Assembly (NCBI GenBank): GCA_035556215.1
Contig: DATMFI010000013.1
Location: 27,605 to 91,604 of the forward strand
Length of the DNA: 64,000 bases
Reading direction: 5' to 3'
Origin: Palsa-892 sp035556215
GTDB taxonomy: Bacteria > Pseudomonadota > Alphaproteobacteria > Rhizobiales > Xanthobacteraceae
Shown here: piece by piece, positions 49,122 through 57,634 of the stretch
Numbering within the stretch: the first letter of the stretch is position 1
Layout: each line of letters begins with the position of its first letter
The notes under the pieces: generated by a model
What the model was told of the DNA's origin: nothing
Seen by the model: only the letters and a program-made list of their open reading frames with translations
The model's database searches: none
Made by a program: the position numbers and the translations under genes

Positions 49122-50909
49122 TCAGGCTTCTATTTTTTCGTCTTTGTCTTTCGACTTTTTCTTCTTGCCCCTGGCGGCCTTCTTTTGCGGCTGCGCTTCG
49201 ACCGGCTCGGCATCCGCGATCGCTGCGGTTGACGTTTCCTGAGCGGGTTCAGCCGCGGCCTTGACGGCCGCCGCTTCCTTCTCGCGCTTCACAATAAGAC
49301 TGGCCCTTGCGCTCACGCGCTGTGCCGCAGGCACGGCGGCTGTCCGCCAAAGCGCTGCAATTCCCGCCGCGATCTGTTCCATCCCTCTGCCGGCGAGCTT
49401 CGCGACAAAACCGATCGCCCCGGCGGCCCACCAGATGAGCTGCGTCAGCGCGCGGCCGAGCATAATGACCGGCTGCGCCGCGGCCCTCAACGCTCGCCGC
49501 AGGACACCGAACACCGGAATGACCGCTTTGCCGAAACGGCTGCGGACGAAACGATTTCTGACGCGGCGGCCCACATACGCCACATAGCCCGGCGCATGAC
49601 CGGCGCGCATCGCAGCCTTGTCGCGTTCGGCCGCTCGCGCTCGCGCTTCCTCGAAGCGATCCCTCGCCTGCATGCCCCAGTAAATCGATTGCGCCGCCGC
49701 GCGCCCCGCCCAGCCGCCGTTCCACACGAGGCCAAACGGAATGAACAACCGCCAGCGATCGTCATGTTCGGCGATCGCTGCCGCAAGCACCTCGCCCGCC
49801 ATCGCCGTGGTGTTGAGCCCCTGTCCGCCGAACGCGCTCGCCACCCAGACGCCCGGCTGCGCCATGCCGATTTGCGGCATCCAGTGCACCGCATAGCCCA
49901 TGACGCCCGACCATGCGTAATCGATCGGCACACCCTGAAGCTGCGGATAGACGCTGACGATGTCTTTCGCCATCACGCTCGCAAGTTGACGCGGCGGATT
50001 GCGGCGCGCGGAAATTCGCCCGCCCCACAAGAGCCGCTCGCCGACGAGGTGATAATAGTCGCCCGCCCGCCGCATGTCGGAGATCGCGCCTTCAAAACGG
50101 ATCGCCCGCATCTCATCGGCGAGCGGCGCCGTCACCACGACATGCGTGCGGATCGGCAGAATGGTTTTGGCAAGCCAGGGAAAGGCCTCGCCGATCCCGG
50201 CGCTGCCCGCGAGCACGACATCGAACATGCGCACGCGTCCTTCAGCCGTCGTGACCGATTTCCGCAGGCCGTTGATATCGGCTCCGATCACTCGGCTGCG
50301 CTCGTAAATCCGCCCGCCGCGGTCCTCGATCTCCTCCGCGAGAAGGCGCGCGAGCATAAGCGGATTGATATGGAACGCATCTTTCTCGTGCAGCGCCTGA
50401 TAGTAACGCGTCGTCGAAAGCGCGCGGCGAAGCTTGCCTTTGCTCCAGAATTCCAGCTCATGGCCGAAATCGCGCGACAGCATCTCGCCATAAGCTTGCA
50501 ATCCGGCCGCATCGTCTGTCCGCGTAACGTGCAGCCGCCCCGTTTTCATCTGGGCCGCGGCCGGATCGCGCGAGATCAGCGCGCGGACGCTTTCGACGCC
50601 CTTGCGCGAGAGATCGTAAAGCGCGCGCGCATCGGCAAGGCCCACGCGCGCGATGATTTTTTCGAGCTCGGCCGCATAGCCCGCCGAGACGAAACCGCCG
50701 TTCCGGCCCGATGCACCGTTCGCGATGGTATCCGCCTCGAGCAGCACGACATCCTTGCCGCGCAGCGCGAGCGCATGGGCCGTCCACAAACCCGCGAAGC
50801 CGCCGCCGACAACGCAGACATCGGCTTCGATTTCCTGGGTAAGCGCAGGCCGCGCCGCAACCGGCCGCGCGGACGCCGCATAAAAGGTGTGGTCGGTTGC
50901 TTCGGTCAT
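49122..50909 (-). CDS. FAD-dependent amine/amino-acid oxidoreductase with long C-terminal extension
   Basis: A 595-residue protein. Residues about 25-425 are a DAO-type flavoenzyme: DVCVVGGGFAGLWTAHALALRGKDVVLLEAD (FAD site), GASGRNGGFVSAG and the C-terminal SAFGGQGLNTTAMAGEV. It is closest to the PuuB/OrdL group that oxidises amines such as gamma-glutamylputrescine. The last 160 residues are unusual. Amphipathic or hydrophobic helices (ALTQLIWWAAGAIGFVAKLAGRG) are followed by an Ala/Glu linker and a Lys-rich end (KKKSKDKDEKIEA). This suggests membrane or nucleic-acid contact, by inference only. Confidence 0.88.
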   Translation of the reverse strand: MTEATDHTFYAASARPVAARPALTQEIEADVCVVGGGFAGLWTAHALALRGKDVVLLEADTIANGASGRNGGFVSAGYAAELEKIIARVGLADARALYDLSRKGVESVRALISRDPAAAQMKTGRLHVTRTDDAAGLQAYGEMLSRDFGHELEFWSKGKLRRALSTTRYYQALHEKDAFHINPLMLARLLAEEIEDRGGRIYERSRVIGADINGLRKSVTTAEGRVRMFDVVLAGSAGIGEAFPWLAKTILPIRTHVVVTAPLADEMRAIRFEGAISDMRRAGDYYHLVGERLLWGGRISARRNPPRQLASVMAKDIVSVYPQLQGVPIDYAWSGVMGYAVHWMPQIGMAQPGVWVASAFGGQGLNTTAMAGEVLAAAIAEHDDRWRLFIPFGLVWNGGWAGRAAAQSIYWGMQARDRFEEARARAAERDKAAMRAGHAPGYVAYVGRRVRNRFVRSRFGKAVIPVFGVLRRALRAAAQPVIMLGRALTQLIWWAAGAIGFVAKLAGRGMEQIAAGIAALWRTAAVPAAQRVSARASLIVKREKEAAAVKAAAEPAQETSTAAIADAEPVEAQPQKKAARGKKKKSKDKDEKIEA

Positions 50910-51034
50910 AGGCGTGTCACTGGAAAGCGCATGCTACGCTGGCGGCCACGTTTTTTCGACCGGCCGAGCTGTTTTCCCTAGACGGATCGGCCGCCGAACG
51001 GAAGGCCCGCGAGGGGAAATCGCCAGAGGAATCA

Positions 51035-51550
51035 ATGCGTCGCCTGATGATTCTCCGCCACGCCAAGACCGAACCCGCGGGCCACGGCCCCGATTTCGAC
51101 CGCGCCCTCGCAGGCCGCGGTCCGGCAAATGCCCGCGCGATCGGCGCCTACATGAAGTCGCAAGGCTACGATCCTGATTTTGCCGCCGTCTCCCCCGCCC
51201 GCCGCGCCGTCGAAACGTGGGAGAAAATCGCGGCCGAGCTTGCGAAGCCGCCGAGGGCCGTTTTCGATCCGCGGATCTACAATGCCTCGGAGAACGCATT
51301 GCTGGCGGTCGTCCACGGCATCCCCCGGCCGCACAAGTCCGCGGTTCTCGTGGGGCACAATCCGGGCTTTGCGCTCCTTGCCGATATGCTCGCCGGCAGC
51401 GGCAGCAGGCAGGCGCGCGAACGGCTCGCCGAAAAATTCGCGACGGCGGCACTCGCGATCATCGACTTCGACGCCGGCGACTGGAAAGACGTTCTGCCCG
51501 GCGAAGGCAGATTGCGCGAATTCGTGACGCCCGCCGATCTCAAGTCATAA
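51035..51550 (+). CDS. SixA-type histidine phosphatase
   Basis: A 171-residue phosphoglycerate-mutase-like phosphatase. The RHG-type motif is LILRHAKTEPAG (catalytic His about residue 9) and the second His is in LVGHNPGF. SixA proteins dephosphorylate histidine-phosphotransfer domains, so a link to phosphorelays such as CckA-ChpT is conceivable but unsupported here. It is divergent from the FAD oxidoreductase. Confidence 0.88.
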   Translation: MRRLMILRHAKTEPAGHGPDFDRALAGRGPANARAIGAYMKSQGYDPDFAAVSPARRAVETWEKIAAELAKPPRAVFDPRIYNASENALLAVVHGIPRPHKSAVLVGHNPGFALLADMLAGSGSRQARERLAEKFATAALAIIDFDAGDWKDVLPGEGRLREFVTPADLKS

Positions 51551-51553
51551 AAA

Positions 51554-51590
51554 AACCCCGCGAGTTGCCTCGCGGGGTTCGTTTGTTGCG
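51554..51590. terminator. Bidirectional terminator
   Basis: An 11-bp stem (AACCCCGCGAG with CTCGCGGGGTT, loop TTGC) has an A-run on the left and TCGTTTG on the right, between convergent sixA-like and lactate permease genes. Confidence 0.8.
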
Positions 51591-51601
51591 TATCCGGCCG
51601 A

Positions 51602-53260
51602 TTACTTCATCGGCACGATCATCCACTGGAAGACGTTGGCCTGCAGCATCACCAGGATGCCGACGAGGCACGCCAGCACGATCGAGTGCTTGAACACGAA
51701 GCGCAGAATGGTGCCCTCATGCCCGTACCAGTTGGTCGCCGTCGATGCGACGACGATCGATTGCGCGTCGATCATCTTGCCCATGACGCCGCCCGAGGAG
51801 TTCGCGGCGCTCATCAGGATCGGCGAGATGCCCAGTTGCTCCGAGGTGATCCGCTGCAGATTGCCGAACAGAATGTTCGACGCAGTGTCCGAACCGGTGA
51901 GCGCGACGCCCAGCCAGCCGAGCAGCGTTCCGAAGAACGGATAGAGCACGCCCGTCGCGGCAAAGGCGAGACCGAGCGTCGCGTCGATGCCGGAGAGACG
52001 GGTGAGCGTGCCGATCGCCAGCATCGCGCTGATCGTCAGGAGCGAATAGGCGCAGATCCGGATCGTGTTGAGATACGTCTTGATCAACCCGATCGGCGAG
52101 AAGCCCATCAGGATGCCGGAGATGATCGCCGCGATCAGCATGCCCGAGCCCGTGTAGGTGAGCCAGGTGAACGAGAACACGGCGCCTTCCGGCGTCGGCT
52201 TCGCGGCGATCGGCGCCACCTTGTTGATCATGTTGTGCAGATCGGGAACCGCGTAATTCCAGGTCGCCCACGGATTGACGTGCCCCTTGAACCAGTTGGT
52301 GCCCCAGATCAGCAGGATGATGCAGACGATGATCCACGGCATCAGCGAGTACCAAACCTCGCCGGTCGTCGGCTTCTTCAGCGCCTTCGGTGCCGCACGG
52401 CCCTTGGCGGATTCGTCATGCACGCGCAACGCCGCCGAGGTCCAGATTTCCTTCGGCTGCCACACCTTCAGGAACAGGATGAGGGCCGCCATCGAGATCA
52501 GCGAAGCGCCGATATCGACGATCCACGGATTGATGAAGTTCGAGATCAGGAATTGCGGGACCGCGAACGAGACGCCGGTCACCAGAATGGCAGGCCATAC
52601 CTCTTTCATGCCCTTCCAGCCGGCGAAGGCCCATACGACCCAGAACGGCACGATCAGCGAGAAGAACGGCAGCTGGCGGCCGACCATCGCGCCGAGAGCG
52701 AACGGGTCGAGGCCCGTGACGCTGGCAAGACCCGCGATCGGCGTACCGAGCGCGCCGTAAGCGACCGGCGCGGTATTGGCGATCAGCGACAGGCCCGAAG
52801 CCGCAAGCGGCGAGAAGCCAAGGCCGATCAGGATCGCACCGGTGACAGCGACCGGCGTGCCGAAGCCAGACGCGCCTTCGAAGAAGGCGCCGAACGAGAA
52901 CGCGATCAGCAGAAGCTGAAGGCGGCGATCGTTGGTTACGCCGCCGATCGTGTTCTGGAGAGTTTCAAACACGCCCTTCTCCACCGTGAGCCGGTAAAGA
53001 TAGATGACGTTCAGCACGATCCAGCCGATCGGGAAGAAGCCGGTCACCGCGCCGAGCAGCGAAGCGCGGATCGACATGCCGGCCGGCATCGTGAAGATGA
53101 AGATCGCGACCAGGTTCGCAACGATCAGCGCGATGACCGCGGCGATATGCGCTTTCACTTTATTGGATGCGATGAGTACGAGCAGCGTCACGACGGGCAA
53201 CGCTGCGGCGATTGTCGATAGAACTTGATTGTTCAGTGGATCGTAATGTTGATTCCACAT
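51602..53260 (-). CDS. lldP: L-lactate permease
   Basis: A 552-residue inner-membrane transporter of the LctP family with about 13 helices. Typical stretches are FSFGAFFEGASGFGTPVAVTGAILIGLGF, VSFAVPQFLISNFINPWI and ALTGSDTASNILFGNLQ. It imports L-lactate (and possibly D-lactate or glycolate). Length is normal. No lactate dehydrogenase is adjacent. The upstream region has three short palindromes that could be operators. Confidence 0.95.
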   Translation of the reverse strand: MWNQHYDPLNNQVLSTIAAALPVVTLLVLIASNKVKAHIAAVIALIVANLVAIFIFTMPAGMSIRASLLGAVTGFFPIGWIVLNVIYLYRLTVEKGVFETLQNTIGGVTNDRRLQLLLIAFSFGAFFEGASGFGTPVAVTGAILIGLGFSPLAASGLSLIANTAPVAYGALGTPIAGLASVTGLDPFALGAMVGRQLPFFSLIVPFWVVWAFAGWKGMKEVWPAILVTGVSFAVPQFLISNFINPWIVDIGASLISMAALILFLKVWQPKEIWTSAALRVHDESAKGRAAPKALKKPTTGEVWYSLMPWIIVCIILLIWGTNWFKGHVNPWATWNYAVPDLHNMINKVAPIAAKPTPEGAVFSFTWLTYTGSGMLIAAIISGILMGFSPIGLIKTYLNTIRICAYSLLTISAMLAIGTLTRLSGIDATLGLAFAATGVLYPFFGTLLGWLGVALTGSDTASNILFGNLQRITSEQLGISPILMSAANSSGGVMGKMIDAQSIVVASTATNWYGHEGTILRFVFKHSIVLACLVGILVMLQANVFQWMIVPMK

Positions 53261-53325
53261 CGGATGATGTCCCCCTTGAAATTTACGGCGGCGCTTATGT
53301 GCTCAGCCGTTCAATGCCCCCGATG

Positions 53326-53489
53326 GATCGCGAAGCGATCCGCCTGGCGCATCACAATGAACGCTTTTTATGCGGATCAAAATCCGCGCGCAAAGAAAAC
53401 TGCGCACAAAATAAAAACGGTAACGACATACGCACCGCTCTCGAAAGTGTGATGCTCCATACCGAAGTACCTGCACAAAACGCTGTGCA
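53326..53489. promoter_or_regulatory. Three short palindromes upstream of lldP
   Basis: The palindromes are GATCGC-GAA-GCGATC (53326-53340), GCGGAT-CAAA-ATCCGC (53372-53387) and TGCACA-AAACGC-TGTGCA (53472-53489). All are perfect and lie in the 261-nt gap before lldP. They could bind a GntR-type lactate regulator, but none matches a site I can name. Confidence 0.35.
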
Positions 53490-53521
53490 AGAATTTTTCG
53501 TTGTGATTCGTGTGGAACTTT

Positions 53522-54115
53522 TTATGCGGGAGGTAAAACTTGCGCCGGTATGAGATTCATCCGCGCTTTGCGCGGGCGATTGCGCAACAACAACGCACCG
53601 ACCTGCGACAAAAAGAGCGCCGCGAAAATCAAAGTTACAACTAAAAGACTAAAATTGCCGTCGCGGATTGCGGCTACCGAGAAATAAAGAATCGCGAGCA
53701 GAACCGCACCGCCGAAAACGGCGCCCGGCCACCAGCGCCACGCCGGCATTCCGGCGTCGATTTGCAGCGACGGCTGCGCCTCCCCGATTCGCCTGCACAG
53801 CTCGGTGATGAAGGCACGATATGCCGCCGCCTGATTGTCGAAGTGAAACATGCCGCGCGCCGATACCGACGGGATGGACAGCTTGCCGCCCGTGCGTGAC
53901 CAGACTTCGGCGAGATAACGCTGGCCTGCGAGATTGGCGGGACGGAAGCCGAGCCGCACACGCGAGACATCGGAATAGCGAACCTGCGTTTTGCGGCCCG
54001 CCGGTTCGATCTCGATCTCGAATGCATCCGGCAGAAGACGCAAAATTGTCCCGCCGCCCACCGGGCGCTGACGAAAACGGTATTCGAAATCAGCCTGTGC
54101 TGTGCTCTCGTTCAT
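53522..54115 (-). CDS. Hypothetical two-helix membrane protein
   Basis: A 197-residue protein. The N-terminal about 120 residues are soluble and beta-rich, PH-domain-like in feel (RLLPDAFEIEIEPAGRKTQVRYSDVSRVRLGF). Two membrane helices follow (about 128-150 and 157-177) and a basic end. I do not recognise a characterised family. It is separated from its neighbours by non-coding gaps. Confidence 0.7.
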   Translation of the reverse strand: MNESTAQADFEYRFRQRPVGGGTILRLLPDAFEIEIEPAGRKTQVRYSDVSRVRLGFRPANLAGQRYLAEVWSRTGGKLSIPSVSARGMFHFDNQAAAYRAFITELCRRIGEAQPSLQIDAGMPAWRWWPGAVFGGAVLLAILYFSVAAIRDGNFSLLVVTLIFAALFLSQVGALLLRNRPRKARMNLIPAQVLPPA

Positions 54116-54155
54116 GCGCCGTCATCTAGCACGCTTTGCAGCACCGCAAGCGCCA

Positions 54156-54192
54156 AAACGAAACCGCCGGATCGAGAGACCCGGCGGCGGTT
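54156..54192 (-). terminator. Terminator of the gene at 54252-54581
   Basis: On the minus strand AACCGCCG pairs with CGGCGGTT (54162-54169 with 54185-54192) and is followed by TCGTTTTGG. It lies 60 nt past the stop. Confidence 0.6.
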
Positions 54193-54198
54193 CACATC

Positions 54199-54222
54199 AT
54201 TAACAGCTTGATTAACAGCTTG
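54199..54222. repeat. 12-bp tandem duplication
   Basis: ATTAACAGCTTG occurs twice head to tail between the gene at 54252 and its terminator. It is perfect and probably a recent slippage event. Confidence 0.85.
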
Positions 54223-54251
54223 CCCGATTCAGCGGGCGCGGCGATCCCGCG

Positions 54252-54581
54252 TTAGCGGCACCACACGCGACCCCAACCATCCCGGTAGCAGCCGCCGTAA
54301 TACGGATCATAGTATCCATAATACGGGCCGTAGCCGCCATAGTAGTAAGGCGCCGTGGCTGCCGCGATACCGAGGCCGAGCGCCGCCGCGCCCCAACCCC
54401 AACCGTGATAATGGTGATGGCGGCCGCGCCAACGCACATCCGTCGTGGCGGCAGGCGCCGCGTTGCCCAACGTCTGGCTGCCCGAATTGACCGGCAAGGC
54501 CGACGAGGTCGTGGCCGTGGCCGCCAGCGCCGCAGCCGCAAAGCCCGCGATCATCAGTTTCTTCACATTGCTACGCATGGT
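54252..54581 (-). CDS. Small secreted Tyr/Gly-rich protein
   Basis: A 109-residue exported protein. The signal peptide ends near SSA before LPVN. A His/Trp/Gly patch (RWRGRHHHYHGWGWG), a short hydrophobic stretch, then Tyr/Gly repeats (YYYGGYGPYYGYYDPYYGG) and a C-terminal Cys pair (CYRDGWGRVWCR) follow. ATG 54581 with AAAGGAC upstream is preferred to the longer frame. It resembles small envelope proteins common in Bradyrhizobium relatives. Function unknown. Confidence 0.8.
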   Translation of the reverse strand, partial: TMRSNVKKLMIAGFAAAALAATATTSSALPVNSGSQTLGNAAPAATTDVRWRGRHHHYHGWGWGAAALGLGIAAATAPYYYGGYGPYYGYYDPYYGGCYRDGWGRVWCR

Positions 54582-54821
54582 TTGTCCTTTCTCGTTCTTT
54601 GGGTCAGGCCGAACTTGGTGGTCGGCGCGCGAGCCGCAAAGATGCGAACTCTCGACAATAAAACGCTCCGCGCGCTGAACTGTTCCTGAAACGGCTGTTT
54701 TCTGCGGTTCAGACACAAGGCCGAATTGTTGCAACTCCGTGCCGAAATACGGCAGCCGCCGTGAAAAACCGGGTGGCCCACTCTATATTTGCTATAGTGG
54801 GTCATCACCATTGAGGATGCC

Positions 54822-55100
54822 GTGCCGTTCGCCCAATTTCGCGTCGTTCAGATTTCCGGCTGGAAGCTCGCGCTCGGCGCTGCTCTTCTTCTGACGCTGT
54901 TCTTCGCGCTGTTCATTCTCGCCGCAGGCGTTCTGCTGCTGGCCTTGCCGGTCGCGGCCGTCGCCGGTGCGCTCACTTATCTATTCGGCAAGCGAAGCAA
55001 GCCGGCCGAAACGCCGGAAGGCGTGATCGAAGTCGAATACCGCGAAATCGAACAGAAGCACCTCGAGCAAGATTCCAGAACGCAAGACCGAAGGCCGTAA
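54822..55100 (+). CDS. Small single-pass membrane protein
   Basis: A 92-residue protein starting at GTG (GAGG site five bases upstream). One long hydrophobic segment (about 14-50, ALGAALLLTLFFALFILAAGVLLLALPVAAVAGALTYLF) is followed by an acidic cytoplasmic tail (EGVIEVEYREIEQKHLEQ). It lies six bases before the acetyltransferase gene and is probably co-transcribed. I recognise no named family. Confidence 0.75.
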   Translation: MPFAQFRVVQISGWKLALGAALLLTLFFALFILAAGVLLLALPVAAVAGALTYLFGKRSKPAETPEGVIEVEYREIEQKHLEQDSRTQDRRP

Positions 55101-55106
55101 ACGAAC

Positions 55107-55385
55107 ATGAGTGATGTCGTCGATAATCCCGAAAAACACCGTTACGAAATCTCCGTCGATGGCCTCACGGCTTTCACGACCTACCGAATCGCGGACGGCG
55201 TCATCACCTTCATACACACCGAGGTGCCGCCGGAATTTCGCGGCAAGGGCATCGGCTCGAAGCTGGTGCGCGGCGAGCTTGAAGCCGCGCGCGCCCGCGG
55301 CCTGAAAGTGGTACCAAGATGTGAATTTGTCGCCGGCTATATCGACAAGCACCCTGAATTTCGCGATTTACTCGCGGCGAAATGA
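55107..55385 (+). CDS. YjdJ-type GNAT acetyltransferase
   Basis: A 92-residue minimal GNAT domain. It contains YEISVDGLTAFTTYRIADGVITFIHTEVPPEFRGKGIGSKLVRGELEAARARGLKVVPRCEFVAGYIDKHPEF, including the acetyl-CoA loop RGKGIGSK. These short proteins (N-acetyltransferase domain type YjdJ) have no assigned substrate. A GAACATG start follows the previous gene by six bases. Confidence 0.9.
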   Translation: MSDVVDNPEKHRYEISVDGLTAFTTYRIADGVITFIHTEVPPEFRGKGIGSKLVRGELEAARARGLKVVPRCEFVAGYIDKHPEFRDLLAAK

Positions 55386-55429
55386 GTGGAACGATCAGCA
55401 TGGCGTTCCGGTTAATGCGGAGAGACGAG

Positions 55430-55816
55430 ATGAAGCCGTGGCGATCCGTTTTCGCAACCATTCTTTTGCTTTCCGCGGCACCGGCGATGCTTGCGGCGGA
55501 CGCATTGGCGCAAGGAACGCTGACCACGCCGACAACGCCCACGATCCCCTCCGGCCGCCCGGTCGGACAAAGCACGATCATTTCCCCAGCCGTATCCTCG
55601 CCGCTGCTGCCGAGTTCGGGCCTCGCCGGTTCGGGCCGCCCATGCAGCGGCAGCGCGACGTCGTTCGGCTCGATCTCGGGCAATGCCGGCGTCGGCACAT
55701 CGGCGGCTGCAACCCAATCCAACACGGGTTTGCCGGCGGCGACCAATCAGCCCTCTTCGGGTTCCATCCGCGGCGTCAATCCGAGCGTCACGCCCGGCCT
55801 GCCCGGAAGCTGCTGA
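55430..55816 (+). CDS. Small secreted Ser/Thr/Gly-rich protein
   Basis: A 128-residue protein with a signal peptide (to about DALAQ, residue 28). The low-complexity mature part is rich in Ser, Thr, Pro and Gly and has two Cys (RPCSGS and the terminal GSC). ATG 55430 is taken as start. An in-frame ATG at 55382 overlaps the previous stop and would bury the signal peptide. Its end overlaps the next open frame. Function unknown. Confidence 0.7.
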   Translation: MKPWRSVFATILLLSAAPAMLAADALAQGTLTTPTTPTIPSGRPVGQSTIISPAVSSPLLPSSGLAGSGRPCSGSATSFGSISGNAGVGTSAAATQSNTGLPAATNQPSSGSIRGVNPSVTPGLPGSC

Positions 55817-56064
55817 GCGGGATCGCCGCGGCATTCTGGCTATTCTCCGGGACTCCGGCTTTCGCCCAGGCAACCCCGCCGTCAAAGCAGGAGCCGTGCG
55901 CGCCTGCGGAGGGCGGCAAGGAAAATAAACACCTTGGCAGGAAGCTTTCAGACTCGAAGGGCGTGATCTGCCCGCCTGCCACGCGCGACTCCGAGATGAA
56001 AGTTCCACCGCCCGCCAGCGGTGCGAGGACGCCGGTGATCAAACCGCCCGGCAGCGCCAAATGA
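55810..56064 (+). CDS. Small secreted protein with uncertain non-ATG start
   Basis: The frame encodes LLSGIAAAFWLFSGTPAFAQ, a clear signal peptide. The mature part is KLSDSKGVICPPATRDSEMKVPPPASG with a Pro-rich end, a type I remember as frequent in Bradyrhizobium relatives. No ATG, GTG or TTG suits it: CTG at 55810 or 55813 overlaps the stop of the previous gene. It may start at CTG by coupling, or the start may have been lost. Confidence 0.6.
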   Translation: MLSGIAAAFWLFSGTPAFAQATPPSKQEPCAPAEGGKENKHLGRKLSDSKGVICPPATRDSEMKVPPPASGARTPVIKPPGSAK

Positions 56065-56221
56065 GCTGGCCTGCCGCCAATGGCGCAGGAACACGCATTT
56101 TCATAAATTTTTAGCGATACGGGGAAGAACCTGTTTTTACCGGAACAAGATCAATTTGTTGCGCATTGGCATTGCGAGACAACAAGATGGTGAGCCGGTG
56201 CTGGATCGACCCAAACATACA

Positions 56222-56449
56222 ATGGAGCTGGCGAGCACGGTGCGCAGGCCGGGCAGTCTCTCGGCCGCCGCCAGCCCCCGCAAGAAGAGCTTCACCGCCG
56301 AAAAGCAGGCGCTGAAGGATCTGCTCGCTTCGTTCAAGAAAGAGCCCGAAACGCTCCTCGAGGAGACGCTTCGCGACCCCGCGACGCGTCACAACATGGG
56401 CCGTTTTATCGGCCATGCGATCGTGAAGCCTTACGAGGGCGAGCAATAA
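56222..56449 (+). CDS. Small hypothetical protein
   Basis: A 75-residue basic, helical protein (KSFTAEKQALKDLLASFKKEPETLLEETLRDPATRHNMGRFIGHAIVKPYEGEQ). The ATG at 56222 is used; the frame is open upstream to a TTG at 56156. No good ribosome site is present. The regular acidic/basic pattern and codon use suggest it is real. No family recognised. Confidence 0.5.
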   Translation: MELASTVRRPGSLSAAASPRKKSFTAEKQALKDLLASFKKEPETLLEETLRDPATRHNMGRFIGHAIVKPYEGEQ

Positions 56450-56588
56450 CATCTTCCGGCTGTGGCACACCCGAACGCGGAAATGGCTCCATCACGATTG
56501 CTTGATCAGCGGATCGCCGATGAACAGATTGGCATGACCCGCATTGTCGCGGGCGGGGGCGCACTACGCAATGATGAAGGAGAGTTCC

Positions 56589-56861
56589 GTGAAAAACTTC
56601 CTAACGCTTGCGACAATCGGCGCCGCACTTGTAACGACGATTACTGCCGCATCTGCGCAGACTCTGACGCGCGGCTATTATGATCAGCCTTCACGCTATG
56701 GGTCTTCTCAAATGATGATGAACGCCCCAGGCTACGGTTATGGTTATGGCTATTCGGATGTAGGGAATGGGCCATTACCCTATCGCAACGAGGCGCACCC
56801 GAATTTCCTGGCCACGCCCGGCTCGCAGTCAGAACGTGACATCGGCGGTCTGGGCGGCTAA
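56589..56861 (+). CDS. Small secreted Tyr/Gly-rich protein
   Basis: A 90-residue exported protein. A signal peptide ending near ASAQ is followed by YGYGYGYSD and an end NEAHPNFLATPGSQSERDIGGLGG. The GTG at 56589 is preferred because AAGGAG lies six bases before it and the signal peptide then has normal length. In-frame ATGs upstream include that Shine-Dalgarno sequence. Function unknown. Confidence 0.7.
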   Translation: MKNFLTLATIGAALVTTITAASAQTLTRGYYDQPSRYGSSQMMMNAPGYGYGYGYSDVGNGPLPYRNEAHPNFLATPGSQSERDIGGLGG

Positions 56862-56988
56862 CGCTCCCGGATCGAACGCAGCGGCCCGGCATGTCCTCCC
56901 GGCATGTCCGGGCCGCTTGCCGTTTGGGACCGGGCACCCTACCTTTTCGATGTGATTTTGAAGATCCGCTTCGTTGAGGAGATTGCCG

Positions 56989-57234
56989 ATGAAAATTCTA
57001 ACCGCATCCGCGATCGCAGTCGCGCTGCTCGCCGCATCACCGGCGCTCGCGCAGAATTTCAACACCGGCCGTCCAAGCTTCGACAATCCGCGCGACTATG
57101 ACCGCGATATCTACGGCAACGAAACCTATTACCCGCGCAACGCCTGGTTTGGTGATCGCTACTACGATCGCAGACCGGCTGATGTGAAAAAGAAAAAATA
57201 CAAACACAAGAAAAAGAAAATCCATAACGATTGA
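56989..57234 (+). CDS. Small secreted protein with Lys-rich tail
   Basis: An 81-residue protein. The signal peptide ends at ALAQ (about residue 22). The mature part is Asp/Tyr/Arg-rich (YDRDIYGNETYYPRNAWFGDRYYDRR) and ends in 20 residues dominated by Lys (KKKKYKHKKKKIHND). GAGGAG nine bases upstream fixes the start. Its stop overlaps the ATG of the SH3-type gene. Function unknown. Confidence 0.75.
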   Translation: MKILTASAIAVALLAASPALAQNFNTGRPSFDNPRDYDRDIYGNETYYPRNAWFGDRYYDRRPADVKKKKYKHKKKKIHND

Positions 57235-57617
57235 TGGGCGCCGTGACACACCGCGCGACGATGGCCGCCGCGAAGCGCATCGCATTCCTGCTGTTGTTAT
57301 ACTTCGCGCCTGCCGCTTTGCATGCCGAAACCGGCGGCCCGGACTACTGGGCTGTCTCCGGCGTCAAGCAAAGCAGTGGGCTTGCGATTCACGTTAAGCC
57401 GAGCGTCAAGGCTCCGCTTGCCGGCAAGGCCCCATATGATGCGCGCGGCCTCCGAAATCTCGGTTGCAAGGAGAAGGCCTCCTTCTCCGACTGGCTGAAG
57501 CTGCATGGCGCCGCCCGCCGCGCCGCCGGCAGGAACCGCTGGTGCCACATCCGCTACCACGGCATCGAAGGCTGGGTGCGCGGCAGATATCTGGTAGAAG
57601 ACAGCCCCGCGAAATAA
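57234..57617 (+). CDS. Exported SH3-like protein
   Basis: A 127-residue protein with signal peptide (FLLLLYFAPAALHA) and a bacterial SH3-type domain. Visible are the opening GLAIHVKPSVKAPLAGKAPYDARGLRNLGC and the closing GRNRWCHIRYHGIEGWVRGRYL. Such domains usually bind cell-wall peptides. It overlaps the previous gene by one base and is likely translated with it. An alternative start is ATG 57261. Confidence 0.8.
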   Translation: MGAVTHRATMAAAKRIAFLLLLYFAPAALHAETGGPDYWAVSGVKQSSGLAIHVKPSVKAPLAGKAPYDARGLRNLGCKEKASFSDWLKLHGAARRAAGRNRWCHIRYHGIEGWVRGRYLVEDSPAK

Positions 57618-57634
57618 CGCAATCGACGGCTGCC

